The position numbers and the translations under genes were made by a program. Positions 55,214 to 63,462 of a DNA stretch of 64,000 nt are shown one piece after another. Source of the stretch: a virus; IMG/VR virus record IMGVR_UViG_3300047459_000157, positions 1 through 64,000 of that record; one strand, given 5' to 3'. The first letter of the stretch is position 1; each line of letters begins with the position of its first letter. A model generated the notes under the pieces. That model ran no database searches. It saw nothing but the letters and a program-made list of their open reading frames with translations, and was not told the origin of the DNA.

Positions 55214-55351
55214 TTATCTTCCTTGTCCGCGGTAAGGAGTACCTGAGTAATACTTACCTGATTTTTGTTTAGTGTTTCTATTTTTACTGTGTACACCTGG
55301 TCTTTTCTTCTTAGGTTTCCACGAGTAGTTTTGTAACGTTAATTTAGCCAT
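55214..55351 (-). CDS. Small basic protein (45 aa)
   Basis: MAKLTLQNYSWKPKKKRPGV followed by HSKNRNTKQKSGKYYSG and a TPYRGQGR end. The KKKRPGVH ... YRGQGR pattern recurs, to my recollection, in short basic proteins of marine tailed phages. Its ATG overlaps the endonuclease stop by a few bases and its stop meets the next ATG. Function unknown, probably nucleic-acid binding. Confidence 0.6.
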   Translation of the reverse strand: MAKLTLQNYSWKPKKKRPGVHSKNRNTKQKSGKYYSGTPYRGQGR

Positions 55352-55787
55352 GTTTTAATATTAATCTAACTGTTTCATCACATTCTTTTTGGTTTTGAGG
55401 CTTATACAATACAGAGTTTAAATTATGTTCTGCGTAATGCTTAAATAATTTCCATCTCATAGGAAAAGCCTCATTAGCTCTACCTTTAGTTTCTATTATA
55501 AAACCTTTACCAATAAAATCTGGTGTATATTTAATAGGTAATATCTTTTTATTACCTCTATCCTTATACTCACCTTTTCCATTAGCACATCTTTCATAAC
55601 AAGTAACGTTTAAATCAAAACCCTGAAAGATCGTATATGTACTACCTTCATAAGCAGCATCAATACCTGCTTGTTTTAAAGCTTTATACATATACGCTTC
55701 TAGACCTGAGGCAAACTTAATCCCGTCGATACTAACTTTTTTACTAACGACAGGACCTCGTTTCCTTTTATAATTCTTTTTCCTCAT
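55344..55787 (-). CDS. T7 endonuclease I-like Holliday junction resolvase
   Basis: A 147-residue PD-(D/E)XK nuclease with SGLEAYMYKAL (Glu30), KYTPDFIGKGF (Asp90) and IIETKGRANE (Glu99, Lys101), the same catalytic arrangement as T7 gp3 (E20, D55, E65, K67). It would cut branched DNA during replication and packaging. The N-terminus is basic (KKNYKRKRG). It overlaps both neighbours. Confidence 0.7.
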   Translation of the reverse strand: MRKKNYKRKRGPVVSKKVSIDGIKFASGLEAYMYKALKQAGIDAAYEGSTYTIFQGFDLNVTCYERCANGKGEYKDRGNKKILPIKYTPDFIGKGFIIETKGRANEAFPMRWKLFKHYAEHNLNSVLYKPQNQKECDETVRLILKHG

Positions 55788-56034
55788 GTACTTTCATTTG
55801 TTTAAGCATTGATTCTTCTATCTCGTCTTGCAAACATCTTTTTGCAGCTTCGATATATAATAACGCATCCATTATTTCTTCTTGTACATCAGTTAAAAAC
55901 ATATGCAGATCTTTCTCGCCTGTTTGTATCTCGTTATACATTGTTGAGCCGTATTTCTTTTGGCCAACTAAGCTACGATCGTCCATCTTCCTTAGTACAG
56001 CTTGTACTATCTTGTCTTTGGTTTTAATCTGCAT
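55768..56034 (-). CDS. MazG-like all-alpha pyrophosphatase-type protein
   Basis: An 88-residue helical protein (start at the ATG giving MQIKTKDKIVQAVLRKMDDR; an upstream TTG is possible). SLVGQKKYGSTMYNE followed by VQEEIMDALLYIEAAKRCL is the KYG ... EExxDAxxYI pattern of the all-alpha NTP pyrophosphatase superfamily, which includes MazG and T4 dCTPase. It may hydrolyse a dNTP. A second MazG domain is in the next gene. Confidence 0.55.
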   Translation of the reverse strand: MQIKTKDKIVQAVLRKMDDRSLVGQKKYGSTMYNEIQTGEKDLHMFLTDVQEEIMDALLYIEAAKRCLQDEIEESMLKQMKVHEEKEL

Positions 56035-56815
56035 CTTTAACAAATGTTCCGTTAACCATTTTACCCGTACGTTTAGATATTACGTTGTATGCTTCTGCTA
56101 TACACGTTTCTATGTTTACGTTGTTTAAATGTGCTAGGTTAGTTAATACTACAACCATATCGCCAATAGCATCTATAACTTCTGGCTGATCATTTTCTAG
56201 TGTAGCTTTTGCTAGCTCACCCATTTCCTCTTGTAGTTTGATTAATTGCGTTTTAGGATCACCTTTATCATATAATCCTCTTTCGCTTGCCCATTGTCTA
56301 ATGTTCTCAAACATTTTTAATGGTTTCTTGGAGCATTTTACTGGAGTTGGTTGCGCGAATATGTCATTGTTATCGTAAAACCTTGCAAATGCTTTATTGT
56401 ATATATAACTTCTTTCTGTGTTAAACATAGAAGTTTTAACGTTTTTCATTATCCAGTCTATTGTTCTAGGTGTAATATTTAATTCACCGTGTTCAGTCTG
56501 CCATTTCATACCTAAGTTATCAAACAGCTGACCTTTCAACTTGTCTACTGGACATGGAAACGTTGTGGTCTGTTCGGTTATATTTATATTCATTTTAGTT
56601 TTTGGTTTAAGTTTTTTGTATGGTACCATATCTACTTTGTAGCCATACTCTTTTTGTAATTTTATCTCTTTAGACGATATATAATCTACATCTTCAGAGC
56701 TTTCTAGTACTTCATACTCGTTAGGTTCATAACCTTGTTGAACTGTGACCCGGTTATTAAGATCACAGGTAACACCGATCTTTTTACCTGGAATATGATA
56801 AATATAATAAGTCAT
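56024..56815 (-). CDS. GIY-YIG-like/MazG pyrophosphohydrolase fusion
   Basis: A 263-residue two-domain protein. Residues 1-65 look like a GIY-YIG nuclease core: TYYIYHIPGKKIGVTCDLNN, RVTVQQGYE and SSKEIKLQKEYGYK. The C-terminal third (about 185-255) is MazG: KLQEEMGELAKATLE and QPEVIDAIGDMVVVLTNLA (EExxE ... ExxD). The middle has KLKGQLFDNLGMKWQTEHGE. Combining a nuclease-like module with a dNTP hydrolase is unusual. Function may be nucleotide-pool control; the N-domain may be non-catalytic. Overlaps the dCMP hydroxymethylase-like gene by four bases. Confidence 0.75.
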   Translation of the reverse strand: MTYYIYHIPGKKIGVTCDLNNRVTVQQGYEPNEYEVLESSEDVDYISSKEIKLQKEYGYKVDMVPYKKLKPKTKMNINITEQTTTFPCPVDKLKGQLFDNLGMKWQTEHGELNITPRTIDWIMKNVKTSMFNTERSYIYNKAFARFYDNNDIFAQPTPVKCSKKPLKMFENIRQWASERGLYDKGDPKTQLIKLQEEMGELAKATLENDQPEVIDAIGDMVVVLTNLAHLNNVNIETCIAEAYNVISKRTGKMVNGTFVKDAD

Positions 56816-57453
56816 AATTTATCGTTGTATATATGCATGTTATGTGCGTGATGGTAATACCACCCGAGGTCCATAGACAATCTCTCTGCGACATATTTTT
56901 GTAATGATGAGAATTGATACTGATCATTGCAAAAGCCGTACCAGAGATCATTAGATCGCATGTAAACAGACATATTAAGTTTATCATTAAGTATTGTAAA
57001 TTGAACAGCATACGTACAAGGAGTATCAAACTCATATGTACCGTGTTCTTTACAATCATATATACTAATTGCAGCGTGTCTGGTTTCTTTATTATTTTTA
57101 AGCTTATTGATTACATAATCTAATTGATGATTACGTTGCCATTGCCAACCATAATTACTTCTAACCATATTGTTTTCATCTGCCATCTTTTCCCATATAG
57201 GAGGAACCTTACCATATATTTCACCTAGCTTGTTTATACTAGGATCACCAGATAAGTACCATTGCCATTCAGCTTCAGCGTAATCAGGTTTCCAATTACG
57301 TTCTTTGTTTGTTATATAATTCTCTGTTGGATTTTCCATATAAAAACCACAGTTGAATATAGCTTTTGTATTATCAAAATCTACACCTGTTTCTCGTATG
57401 TGATCCCACAAATAATTATAAGCATGATTAGCGTTATAAAATTTATTTTCCAT
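56812..57453 (-). CDS. dCMP hydroxymethylase-like enzyme (thymidylate synthase family)
   Basis: A 213-residue TS-family protein (start chosen at MENKFYNANHAYNYLWDHIR, 11 bp overlap with the upstream gene; a longer start at 57513 overlaps 71 bp). Catalytic elements: Glu60/62 (YAEAEWQWYLSGD), Cys146 (FDTPCTYAVQF) and MRSNDLWYGFCNDQY, where Asp177 replaces the Asn of thymidylate synthase. T4 gp42 has Glu60, Cys148 and Asp179 in the same context (MRSNDVVFGFRNDY). The Asp is diagnostic for dCMP rather than dUMP. It should make 5-hydroxymethyl-dCMP. The C-terminus is shortened relative to T4. Confidence 0.75.
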   Translation of the reverse strand: MENKFYNANHAYNYLWDHIRETGVDFDNTKAIFNCGFYMENPTENYITNKERNWKPDYAEAEWQWYLSGDPSINKLGEIYGKVPPIWEKMADENNMVRSNYGWQWQRNHQLDYVINKLKNNKETRHAAISIYDCKEHGTYEFDTPCTYAVQFTILNDKLNMSVYMRSNDLWYGFCNDQYQFSSLQKYVAERLSMDLGWYYHHAHNMHIYNDKL

Positions 57454-57718
57454 ATTTCTTATAATAATATAATTGATACTCTGATACTTTTTCCCATATT
57501 GTATTTGGTCCATAAGAATCAGACGTACCTAATAGTTTACGATTAGGGTATTTACCTTTTTCAATATCTACAACCCATATTCTTTCGCCATACTTTACAG
57601 CTCTTGGAGTTATACATATATCGTTGTTTATACACCATATCGCTGCGGCATCTTCTTCGGTGGTTCGAGTGTAAACACCCATACCAAACTTTTTACTCCC
57701 ACGGAAGGCCGCTGTCAT
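57443..57718 (-). CDS. Hypothetical protein (79-91 aa)
   Basis: The protein MGVYTRTTEEDAAAIWCINN followed by ICITPRAVKYGERIWVVDIE and a Tyr-rich end (YQLYYYKKYGK). An ATG 12 codons after the first is a good alternative start (57682), 11 bp downstream of the primase stop. I recognise no domain; it lies between replication genes, so it may assist DNA metabolism. Confidence 0.55.
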   Translation of the reverse strand: MTAAFRGSKKFGMGVYTRTTEEDAAAIWCINNDICITPRAVKYGERIWVVDIEKGKYPNRKLLGTSDSYGPNTIWEKVSEYQLYYYKKYGK

Positions 57719-59420
57719 CTTTTTCGTCTAATACATTAACTTGAGGCACAAAAGAACCTGACTTAGGTTCCCATGTAAAAAACGATTCACCACCGTTTTC
57801 ACCTAGGTTTTGAAACTTAACTTTTAATACTTTTACCTTTGTATTTTTAGCTTCATAATCTCTATGTACTAATAAGCCGTGATAACTAGCATCATACCAT
57901 TCACCACCACCTTTTATATTATACATTGTAGGTTCTTGTATTTTACCGTTTTGGTCTCTCATCATCTTTGTCGGATGTGCTACTATAAACGTTAGAACGT
58001 CATACTTTTTACAGAACTGCTCGATTTTACTTAAGTAATCCATAGTATATCTATTAACATCATCTGACACAGCGTTTGTGTCTCTTATTTTATTATAAGG
58101 ATCTATCACAAGGCATTTAATACCTTTACGTTTAACTAATTCAGCACCTTTACGCAATACAGAGTCTAGACTATATTTGTCCATGTCTATAAAATAAAAG
58201 TTATCGTTAACGTGTTCTGATACTTCCTTCCACCTACCGCCACCAATATCACTTGGCGATGGCATATCACCCCAACACTTACGCATAAGCTTGTGAGCAT
58301 GTAAATAAATAGGTTGGTTTTCAGGACTAGCAAATGCTGTCTTCCAACCATACTGTTTATTATAGCCTACAACCATTTGGTCAACAAAATCAGACTTGCC
58401 GCTACTAGGTATGCCAGTAACAGTAATAAACTGACCAGTGTATGTACTGAATATCTCGTCAAAGTTATTGAGGCCAATTTGAAAGCCTGGTTTAAAACCG
58501 TTTTTAACAAAATCTTTAAGTTCACCTTCTACGTTTTTAAGTGTTGTTACGTTTTCTAATGGTACTTGTTGCGCTGTATGTATAGCACTTTTTAGATCTT
58601 CTGCGCCGTACTTAATTAAGTACTCGTTAGCATCTTTACAGTCTAAGAAATCTACTATATAACAGTTTTCTGCACCTAGCCTACGCACAAACTCTTGTTT
58701 GAGCATTTGTCCAGGTTCATCAGCATCTACCGCTAGAATTATTTTTACTTTGTCTTCAAAGTAATCAATACAATTATCAAGATAATCTAAGTTGTTGTGA
58801 TTTAACGTTGCACCGTTAGGTACTGATATTACGTTAGGCACACCTGCCTCGTGTAACGATAAAACATCGATTTCACCTTCAACAATTACACATGTATCAT
58901 TATTAACTATACTGTTAATATTATAAAATACTTTTTCTGCGCCCTTGTATAATTTAAAATTCTTTGCACCGTCACGATACTTAATATTGATAAGTTGATT
59001 ACCCATAAAGTAATTAAACTTTATTGTGTTCTCTTGCTTACCAGTCTGAGGCATAAACTCAGGGCCTTCAGAAACATTTAATGCTTCTAATGTACCCTGA
59101 GATATTCCTCTTGACTTAAACCATTCTACAACTTTACTACTGGGTGCCTTATGAGTTTTTGTAGAAAAACTCGGGCGTACGTATTCACGGTCGCTTGCAC
59201 CCTTACGTTCGTAAGTATGTAGTTGAAAAGTTGAGTTACAGTTGTGGCAAGTACCGAGACCACGTTCCCAATCATAAGAAGCACATTTAAGCTTCTGATT
59301 CTTAGGTTTCCTGTCGTGAGAACACAGAGGACAAATCCCCTGTGTCTTACCCACTTCAAGACCATGTTGATTGAACTCATCAATCAAAAATCCATTAATC
59401 TCTTTATTCTCTACTTGCAT
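57693..59420 (-). CDS. T7 gp4-like DNA primase-helicase
   Basis: A 575-residue fused primase and hexameric helicase. N-terminal zinc ribbon CPLC (30-33) and CHNC (58-61), TOPRIM primase core with VIVEGEIDVLSLHEAG (Glu181) and ILAVDADEPGQ (Asp232/Asp234), and a RecA-like helicase with Walker A GIPSSGKS (336-343) and Walker B CLVIDPYNK (about 425-433), followed by FIVAHPTKMM. Size is like T7 gp4 (566). It unwinds and primes lagging-strand DNA. It overlaps the upstream protein start by 26 bp. Confidence 0.9.
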   Translation of the reverse strand: MQVENKEINGFLIDEFNQHGLEVGKTQGICPLCSHDRKPKNQKLKCASYDWERGLGTCHNCNSTFQLHTYERKGASDREYVRPSFSTKTHKAPSSKVVEWFKSRGISQGTLEALNVSEGPEFMPQTGKQENTIKFNYFMGNQLINIKYRDGAKNFKLYKGAEKVFYNINSIVNNDTCVIVEGEIDVLSLHEAGVPNVISVPNGATLNHNNLDYLDNCIDYFEDKVKIILAVDADEPGQMLKQEFVRRLGAENCYIVDFLDCKDANEYLIKYGAEDLKSAIHTAQQVPLENVTTLKNVEGELKDFVKNGFKPGFQIGLNNFDEIFSTYTGQFITVTGIPSSGKSDFVDQMVVGYNKQYGWKTAFASPENQPIYLHAHKLMRKCWGDMPSPSDIGGGRWKEVSEHVNDNFYFIDMDKYSLDSVLRKGAELVKRKGIKCLVIDPYNKIRDTNAVSDDVNRYTMDYLSKIEQFCKKYDVLTFIVAHPTKMMRDQNGKIQEPTMYNIKGGGEWYDASYHGLLVHRDYEAKNTKVKVLKVKFQNLGENGGESFFTWEPKSGSFVPQVNVLDEKDDSGLPWE

Positions 59421-59429
59421 CTGTGTTTT

Positions 59430-59750
59430 TTAAAATGGTAAATCGTCTGCTGGTGCAGCTGCTGCTGCTGGTTGGGCCATTGCTTGCGCAGGTTGGCCAT
59501 CTCTTGGAGCTGGTTCAACATTTGTACCATTGCTCCATACTACCTTTACATTACCTAGATAAATCTTCTCAGTCTTAGCATCTCTTTCCTCTTTCGTTTG
59601 TTGAACGACTACAGGACCTTGATTACCAAACTGATCTGTTTCATCATTAACGGTTATTGTAATAGGTAAGTATTTACCTTTTTTACCTTCGATAATTTTA
59701 TCTTTAGGTATTTTAGTAAGGTCAATACTTGTAGCTATTATACTTGCCAT
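59430..59750 (-). CDS. Single-stranded DNA-binding protein
   Basis: A 106-residue OB-fold-sized protein (ITVNDETDQFGNQGPVVVQQ, IYLGNVKVVWSNG) with an acidic/hydrophobic tip DDLPF after an Ala/Pro/Gln linker, the classic partner-binding tail of SSB. It lies immediately downstream of a small basic gene and next to the primase-helicase, so it probably coats single strands during replication. The core is shorter than bacterial SSB. Confidence 0.75.
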   Translation of the reverse strand: MASIIATSIDLTKIPKDKIIEGKKGKYLPITITVNDETDQFGNQGPVVVQQTKEERDAKTEKIYLGNVKVVWSNGTNVEPAPRDGQPAQAMAQPAAAAAPADDLPF

Positions 59751-59751
59751 A

Positions 59752-59919
59752 TTAATAAGTATTTAATTGGTTAAACATTCTAGACATCTGTTGCTTTGTA
59801 GCACCTGTGCCTCTTCTTAAATTATCAACAGCTTTAACATGTGATTGATTATTGTAAAAGTTGTTGGTACTCGTTGTAACGCCTGATACGTCACAAGTTC
59901 TTTTTCTTGTTCTTGCCAT
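59752..59919 (-). CDS. Small basic hypothetical protein (55 aa)
   Basis: MARTRKRTCDVSGVTTSTNN then FYNNQSHVKAVDNLRRGTG and QQMSRMFNQLNTY. It is basic with one cysteine. The stop is one base before the SSB ATG and it lies in the gap between the exonuclease and SSB, so it is a genuine small coding gene. Function unknown. Confidence 0.55.
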   Translation of the reverse strand: MARTRKRTCDVSGVTTSTNNFYNNQSHVKAVDNLRRGTGATKQQMSRMFNQLNTY

Positions 59920-59930
59920 ATAATTAAAAA

Positions 59931-60662
59931 TTAAAGTGTTTTACTTATGAAATATTGTTTCGGATTAAAATCCTTGGTTTTATAGAACAGCTCATAAGCG
60001 TCTTCTGCTCTATCGACCTTGTCTTTACCTGACGAATAAAACTCAGGCGAACAGTCAAACACACCTAACTGATGAGTTGTCTTATCAATTACTACAAACA
60101 CCATATCATAGCCAAATAACTTTCTATATATGTATGCTTGTGAATCGTAATTATAACGATAAGCACTGTTCTTGAATTTTTGAATATCAGCTGTAGTTTT
60201 AATATCTACTACTAATCCATCTTCATGGTTAATAATATCAGCTTTTCCTTTCCATACGTATTTACCGACTTTATCTACACCCGGTACCTCGTAGTCAACA
60301 TCTTTAGCTTGTATTAAACCTTTACACACATCGTTGCTCATCATCTTTTGAGTCATCAGTTCGATACGATCAACCTCGTGTTGTAATAAACATAGTTCTC
60401 CACCTGACATTTCTTTGTACATCTTTGTATTTCTAGTAGATGATTGTATTACTTTATACTTCTTAAGCTTATCTGGCTCAAGTATTGCAGTATGAAAGTA
60501 ACCACCTACTAAAAATGCAGATGATGGTTTACTTGGTTCTCCAAACGCTAGTGGGTTAGTTAGTAACGTACCAATGTCTGAGTTACTCAAGTATTTCTTA
60601 CCAAAACTGCCATAGTAATCTTCGTCATTACGTAGCCTTTTTAGTACGTCTTCTTTTTTCAT
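59931..60662 (-). CDS. RecE/Exo VIII-like PD-(D/E)XK exonuclease
   Basis: A 243-residue nuclease with GGYFHTAIL (His57), KGKADIINHEDG (Asp142) and VVDIKTTADIQ (Asp153, Lys155) and YDSQAYIYRKL, the arrangement of the RecE/lambda-exonuclease-like PD-(D/E)XK family. It would resect double-stranded ends. The adjacent ERF protein suggests a two-component recombination system. Confidence 0.8.
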   Translation of the reverse strand: MKKEDVLKRLRNDEDYYGSFGKKYLSNSDIGTLLTNPLAFGEPSKPSSAFLVGGYFHTAILEPDKLKKYKVIQSSTRNTKMYKEMSGGELCLLQHEVDRIELMTQKMMSNDVCKGLIQAKDVDYEVPGVDKVGKYVWKGKADIINHEDGLVVDIKTTADIQKFKNSAYRYNYDSQAYIYRKLFGYDMVFVVIDKTTHQLGVFDCSPEFYSSGKDKVDRAEDAYELFYKTKDFNPKQYFISKTL

Positions 60663-61181
60663 TTATAATGTTGTTAGTTCTTTCTCTTGTTCAGGAGTAA
60701 GTTGATACTTTTTCTTGATTGCATCTATTTTACCACCAGACTGTATATAGCTTTTAGCCTTTTTAATATCGGCTAGCTTGTCTTTATGTGTGTTAGTTGC
60801 GTCACTGTCTTGAGTATCATCTATTAAAAATAAATTTCCTAAAGCATATTTCTTACCATAAGAAGATGCAGAGCCAAATTGCTGAGGTGTTTGCATACCT
60901 TTTTGATTAAGATCTACACCAACTATAGCTTTTGCTTTTAACGACATACCTTTGCCGTCGTGTATAGCAGCTGTAGTTTGAAGCACAGGAATAGGACCAT
61001 CAGCAATTAACTTTTCGTTAACTGTGACTGTTATATCGTACTTCAATAAAAATGGTTTGATTGCTTCTAAGATGTCTTCGGCTGATCGGAAATAATATTT
61101 GCCGAAGGAGTTAAATCTACTCTTTTTCGATTTAAACTCAGTCTGGACTTTAGCCAGCTTCTGTTGTAAAGTTAATTGCAT
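60663..61181 (-). CDS. ERF-family single-strand annealing protein
   Basis: A 172-residue recombination protein of the ERF superfamily. Diagnostic: FNSFGKYYFRSAEDILEAIK and QQFGSASSYGKKYALGNLFL followed by IDDTQDSDATN. It anneals single strands produced by the neighbouring exonuclease. The start codon is one base after that gene's end. Confidence 0.85.
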   Translation of the reverse strand: MQLTLQQKLAKVQTEFKSKKSRFNSFGKYYFRSAEDILEAIKPFLLKYDITVTVNEKLIADGPIPVLQTTAAIHDGKGMSLKAKAIVGVDLNQKGMQTPQQFGSASSYGKKYALGNLFLIDDTQDSDATNTHKDKLADIKKAKSYIQSGGKIDAIKKKYQLTPEQEKELTTL

Positions 61182-61252
61182 TTAATTTGATTTAGTCTAT
61201 ATATATAATTACACATTAGTGAAACGTATTTAAATTTATTGTTCACCATAAC
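61182..61252 (-). promoter_or_regulatory. Only sizeable gap in the leftward unit
   Basis: This 71-bp stretch between the sigma gene and the ERF gene holds GTGAACAATAAATTTAAATA then CGTTTCAC (imperfect dyad GTGAA-C / G-TTTCAC) and ATTATATATATAG. It may carry a promoter for the replication genes. No other claim is supported. Confidence 0.3.
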
Positions 61253-62020
61253 CTAAAGATAATCAAGCACTTGCGAGTGATCTACATTATCAATAAGCTT
61301 TTTAACAGCTTGTTTCTTGAGTTGTGAAACTCTTACATAAGAGCTACTGCCTTGCATATTTAATTTAGCTGCAATTTCTTTAGCACTATGCTTATCGCTG
61401 TTCAAACCGTAACTTAATGTTAATACATTATATTCTTTCTCATCTAAATACTTTCTTAATAAACTATCTAAATAAGCATTTAACATTTCTAAGTTGTACG
61501 GTTCAGATTTATCAGGTATTTGATAGATCATATCTTCATCTTGTTTTGGCTTTTCGTCTATACTTAAGAATATAGAATTAAAAAACATTTCAACCATCTT
61601 TTTATCTTTACCAAAGTTCCTACGTATCTCATTTAGTTTATGCTCAGGTATTCTCATGTCTCCACGATTAATATCTACAGCTCTACGTATGTGACCTCGT
61701 ATTCTTTTTGATAAGAAAGATTTTAATGTTTTTTCTTGATCTTCTGATTCTTTTAAAACCATATAGTCTAATCTATCAACTGCTTTAACTAAGCCAGAAT
61801 TACCTTCCTGTATAAGGTCTTGTATATCCATTACACCACTTGCTTGTTGTGATGTTGAGAATTTTCTAGCTAAATTTTCTACCAAAGGAGTAAATCCTAT
61901 TATCATCTGTTCTCTATTCCAGATAGTAAAGTCTCCATCTTTTACCTTAGGTAGTTTATAAATTTTATATTCAATGTCTTTTTTCCACCGAATATAATTT
62001 TGTACATTATAACTTTTCAT
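61253..62020 (-). CDS. Sigma-70-family transcription factor
   Basis: A 255-residue sigma factor. Region 2 includes GFTPLVENLARKFSTSQQ, DIQDLIQEGNSGLVKAVDRL and KSFLSKRIRGHIRRAVDIN; region 3 RIPEHKLNEIRRNFG; region 4 helix-turn-helix VLTLSYGLNSDKHSAKEIAA then KLNMQGSSSYVRVSQLKKQA. It would redirect host RNA polymerase to phage promoters. Its start overlaps the HTH gene by 14 bp. Confidence 0.85.
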   Translation of the reverse strand: MKSYNVQNYIRWKKDIEYKIYKLPKVKDGDFTIWNREQMIIGFTPLVENLARKFSTSQQASGVMDIQDLIQEGNSGLVKAVDRLDYMVLKESEDQEKTLKSFLSKRIRGHIRRAVDINRGDMRIPEHKLNEIRRNFGKDKKMVEMFFNSIFLSIDEKPKQDEDMIYQIPDKSEPYNLEMLNAYLDSLLRKYLDEKEYNVLTLSYGLNSDKHSAKEIAAKLNMQGSSSYVRVSQLKKQAVKKLIDNVDHSQVLDYL

Positions 62021-62633
62021 TTAATATTTGTTTTTCTCGTTTTAAATCATCACTCATGTGGCGATGCACTGTTCTTGTAGAGCAACTTAAAAGCTTGGCT
62101 ATTTTACTAATAGTAATTTTTCCGTCTACCTCAACCATAGCATCGTATATATCATACTTGTCTATGCTTGGTCTACCTATTAGTTGACCTACGATTTTTA
62201 ATTTCCCACTCAGGTCTAAACCAGAGTAAGGTTTGAATACTACTTTACGTAGCTTGTTTGCAGGTGGATCACCACCTTGGTTAAATACATCTTCTATCAT
62301 ATCATTTAATATTTTCTGTTTTATGAAGAAGGTTACAAAACCATTATCTTTATTTGCTATAAATTTAAATACAGAACGCATATCATCTTCTAATGATATT
62401 TCATCACCTTCAACTCCATCTATATTTAAATAATATAATACAAGCATGTGCCACTTTAATGATTTATATGTAGTTATCTTAGCCTTGCTGTTAAACAAGT
62501 GATAACATTCATATGTACCATCGGCGTAGTATTTATACTGCTCGGTTTCAATAGTAGGTACATCGGTAATAGGATCTCTCCTATATACGATGCGTCTATT
62601 ATTTAACCATTTTAAATTTCTGTCTTGTGACAT
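62007..62633 (-). CDS. HTH-containing protein
   Basis: A 208-residue protein with a C-terminal helix-turn-helix (KITISKIAKLLSCSTRTVHR then HMSDDLKRE, about residues 172-198). The rest is an unrecognised alpha/beta domain. The similar placement next to the sigma gene suggests a transcription or replication-origin role. The gene overlaps the sigma ATG. Confidence 0.6.
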   Translation of the reverse strand: MSQDRNLKWLNNRRIVYRRDPITDVPTIETEQYKYYADGTYECYHLFNSKAKITTYKSLKWHMLVLYYLNIDGVEGDEISLEDDMRSVFKFIANKDNGFVTFFIKQKILNDMIEDVFNQGGDPPANKLRKVVFKPYSGLDLSGKLKIVGQLIGRPSIDKYDIYDAMVEVDGKITISKIAKLLSCSTRTVHRHMSDDLKREKQILNEKL

Positions 62634-62654
62634 TTGCCTGTTACTTATTTATTC

Positions 62655-63008
62655 TTAATACCTTTTGTCATACCCTATTAATTCCAGTTTCACTGGATCC
62701 CATTTTCCATGCTTTATTGATTTATCAACTAATAAATCAATTCTATTATTCCACCTATGATGCATTCTGTCCATTACTGTCCATATGCCATCAAAACCGT
62801 CTGTACCTGTAATTCTGACTTTTGCGCCAAATATAAAACCTTGTTCTTCAAGATCTCTACTTACAGCTATCCATCTATGTTCACCAGGACAACATTCCAT
62901 TATATGTGAACCTGATGCGGTTATAAAAGGGGTACTATCTGTCTGTTCCGGCACCGCGTGGTATATCGTCGCAGTAACCAAAATGCTTTTTAATAAATTT
63001 AGTATCAT
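62655..63008 (-). CDS. Secreted 3D-domain (double-psi barrel) protein
   Basis: A 117-residue protein with a hydrophobic N-terminus (ILNLLKSILVTATIYH) that could be a signal peptide, then ITASGSHIM, RWIAVSRDLEEQGFIFGAK, VRITGTDGFDGIWTVMDR and NNRIDLLVD, the pattern of the 3D domain of MltA/RlpA-like proteins that bind or cut glycan strands. It overlaps the upstream gene by 74 bp. A role in cell-wall modification is inferred. Confidence 0.65.
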   Translation of the reverse strand: MILNLLKSILVTATIYHAVPEQTDSTPFITASGSHIMECCPGEHRWIAVSRDLEEQGFIFGAKVRITGTDGFDGIWTVMDRMHHRWNNRIDLLVDKSIKHGKWDPVKLELIGYDKRY

Positions 63009-63462
63009 ATAGTTTTTCTTTATTATGCGCTATATTTTTCTTCTCGTGTACGTAGTATAACCAGTACGCGTGTATAGCACAATCACGCTTATATTCATCT
63101 GGCATAGCCTGTGGTGGTTGACTAAAGCCAACGTTAAACATACCACCTGGAATTTTAGCCAGTTTATCTTTACATTTAGTTATTGTTAAATGTGTTTTAC
63201 CATATCGTTTTGTATACTCATCACCAAGAGCTAACATATGTTGATATAACCAAGCATAGTTAGAAGCTGAGTAAGTAACCCACTTAGTTGATGGGTGATG
63301 TGGATGTGCCTTCTTATATGGAACATCAGCATCGTCACCCATAATTAAATGATGAGCTGTACAAAGCATTTGAGCTGATTCAAGTATCATCTTAACAACA
63401 TGCTTGTTGTATTGATACTGTGCAGCTTTAACTGGATCTTCATCTAAATAAAATATATTCAT
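62935..63462 (-). CDS. Conserved-type phage protein (175 aa)
   Basis: A 175-residue protein beginning MNIFYLDEDPVKAAQYQYNK then HVVKMILESAQMLCTAHH, a motif I associate with proteins in T4-like and other marine phages. Contains HPHHPSTKWVTYSASNYAWL and DCAIHAYWLYYVHEKK. I cannot assign a biochemical function. It overlaps its neighbours. Confidence 0.6.
   Translation of the reverse strand: MNIFYLDEDPVKAAQYQYNKHVVKMILESAQMLCTAHHLIMGDDADVPYKKAHPHHPSTKWVTYSASNYAWLYQHMLALGDEYTKRYGKTHLTITKCKDKLAKIPGGMFNVGFSQPPQAMPDEYKRDCAIHAYWLYYVHEKKNIAHNKEKLYDTKFIKKHFGYCDDIPRGAGTDR

Noticed and set aside
57454-57513. Longer start for the dCMP hydroxymethylase-like gene
   Set aside because: Extra 20 residues have no match to the family and would overlap the upstream gene by 71 bp.
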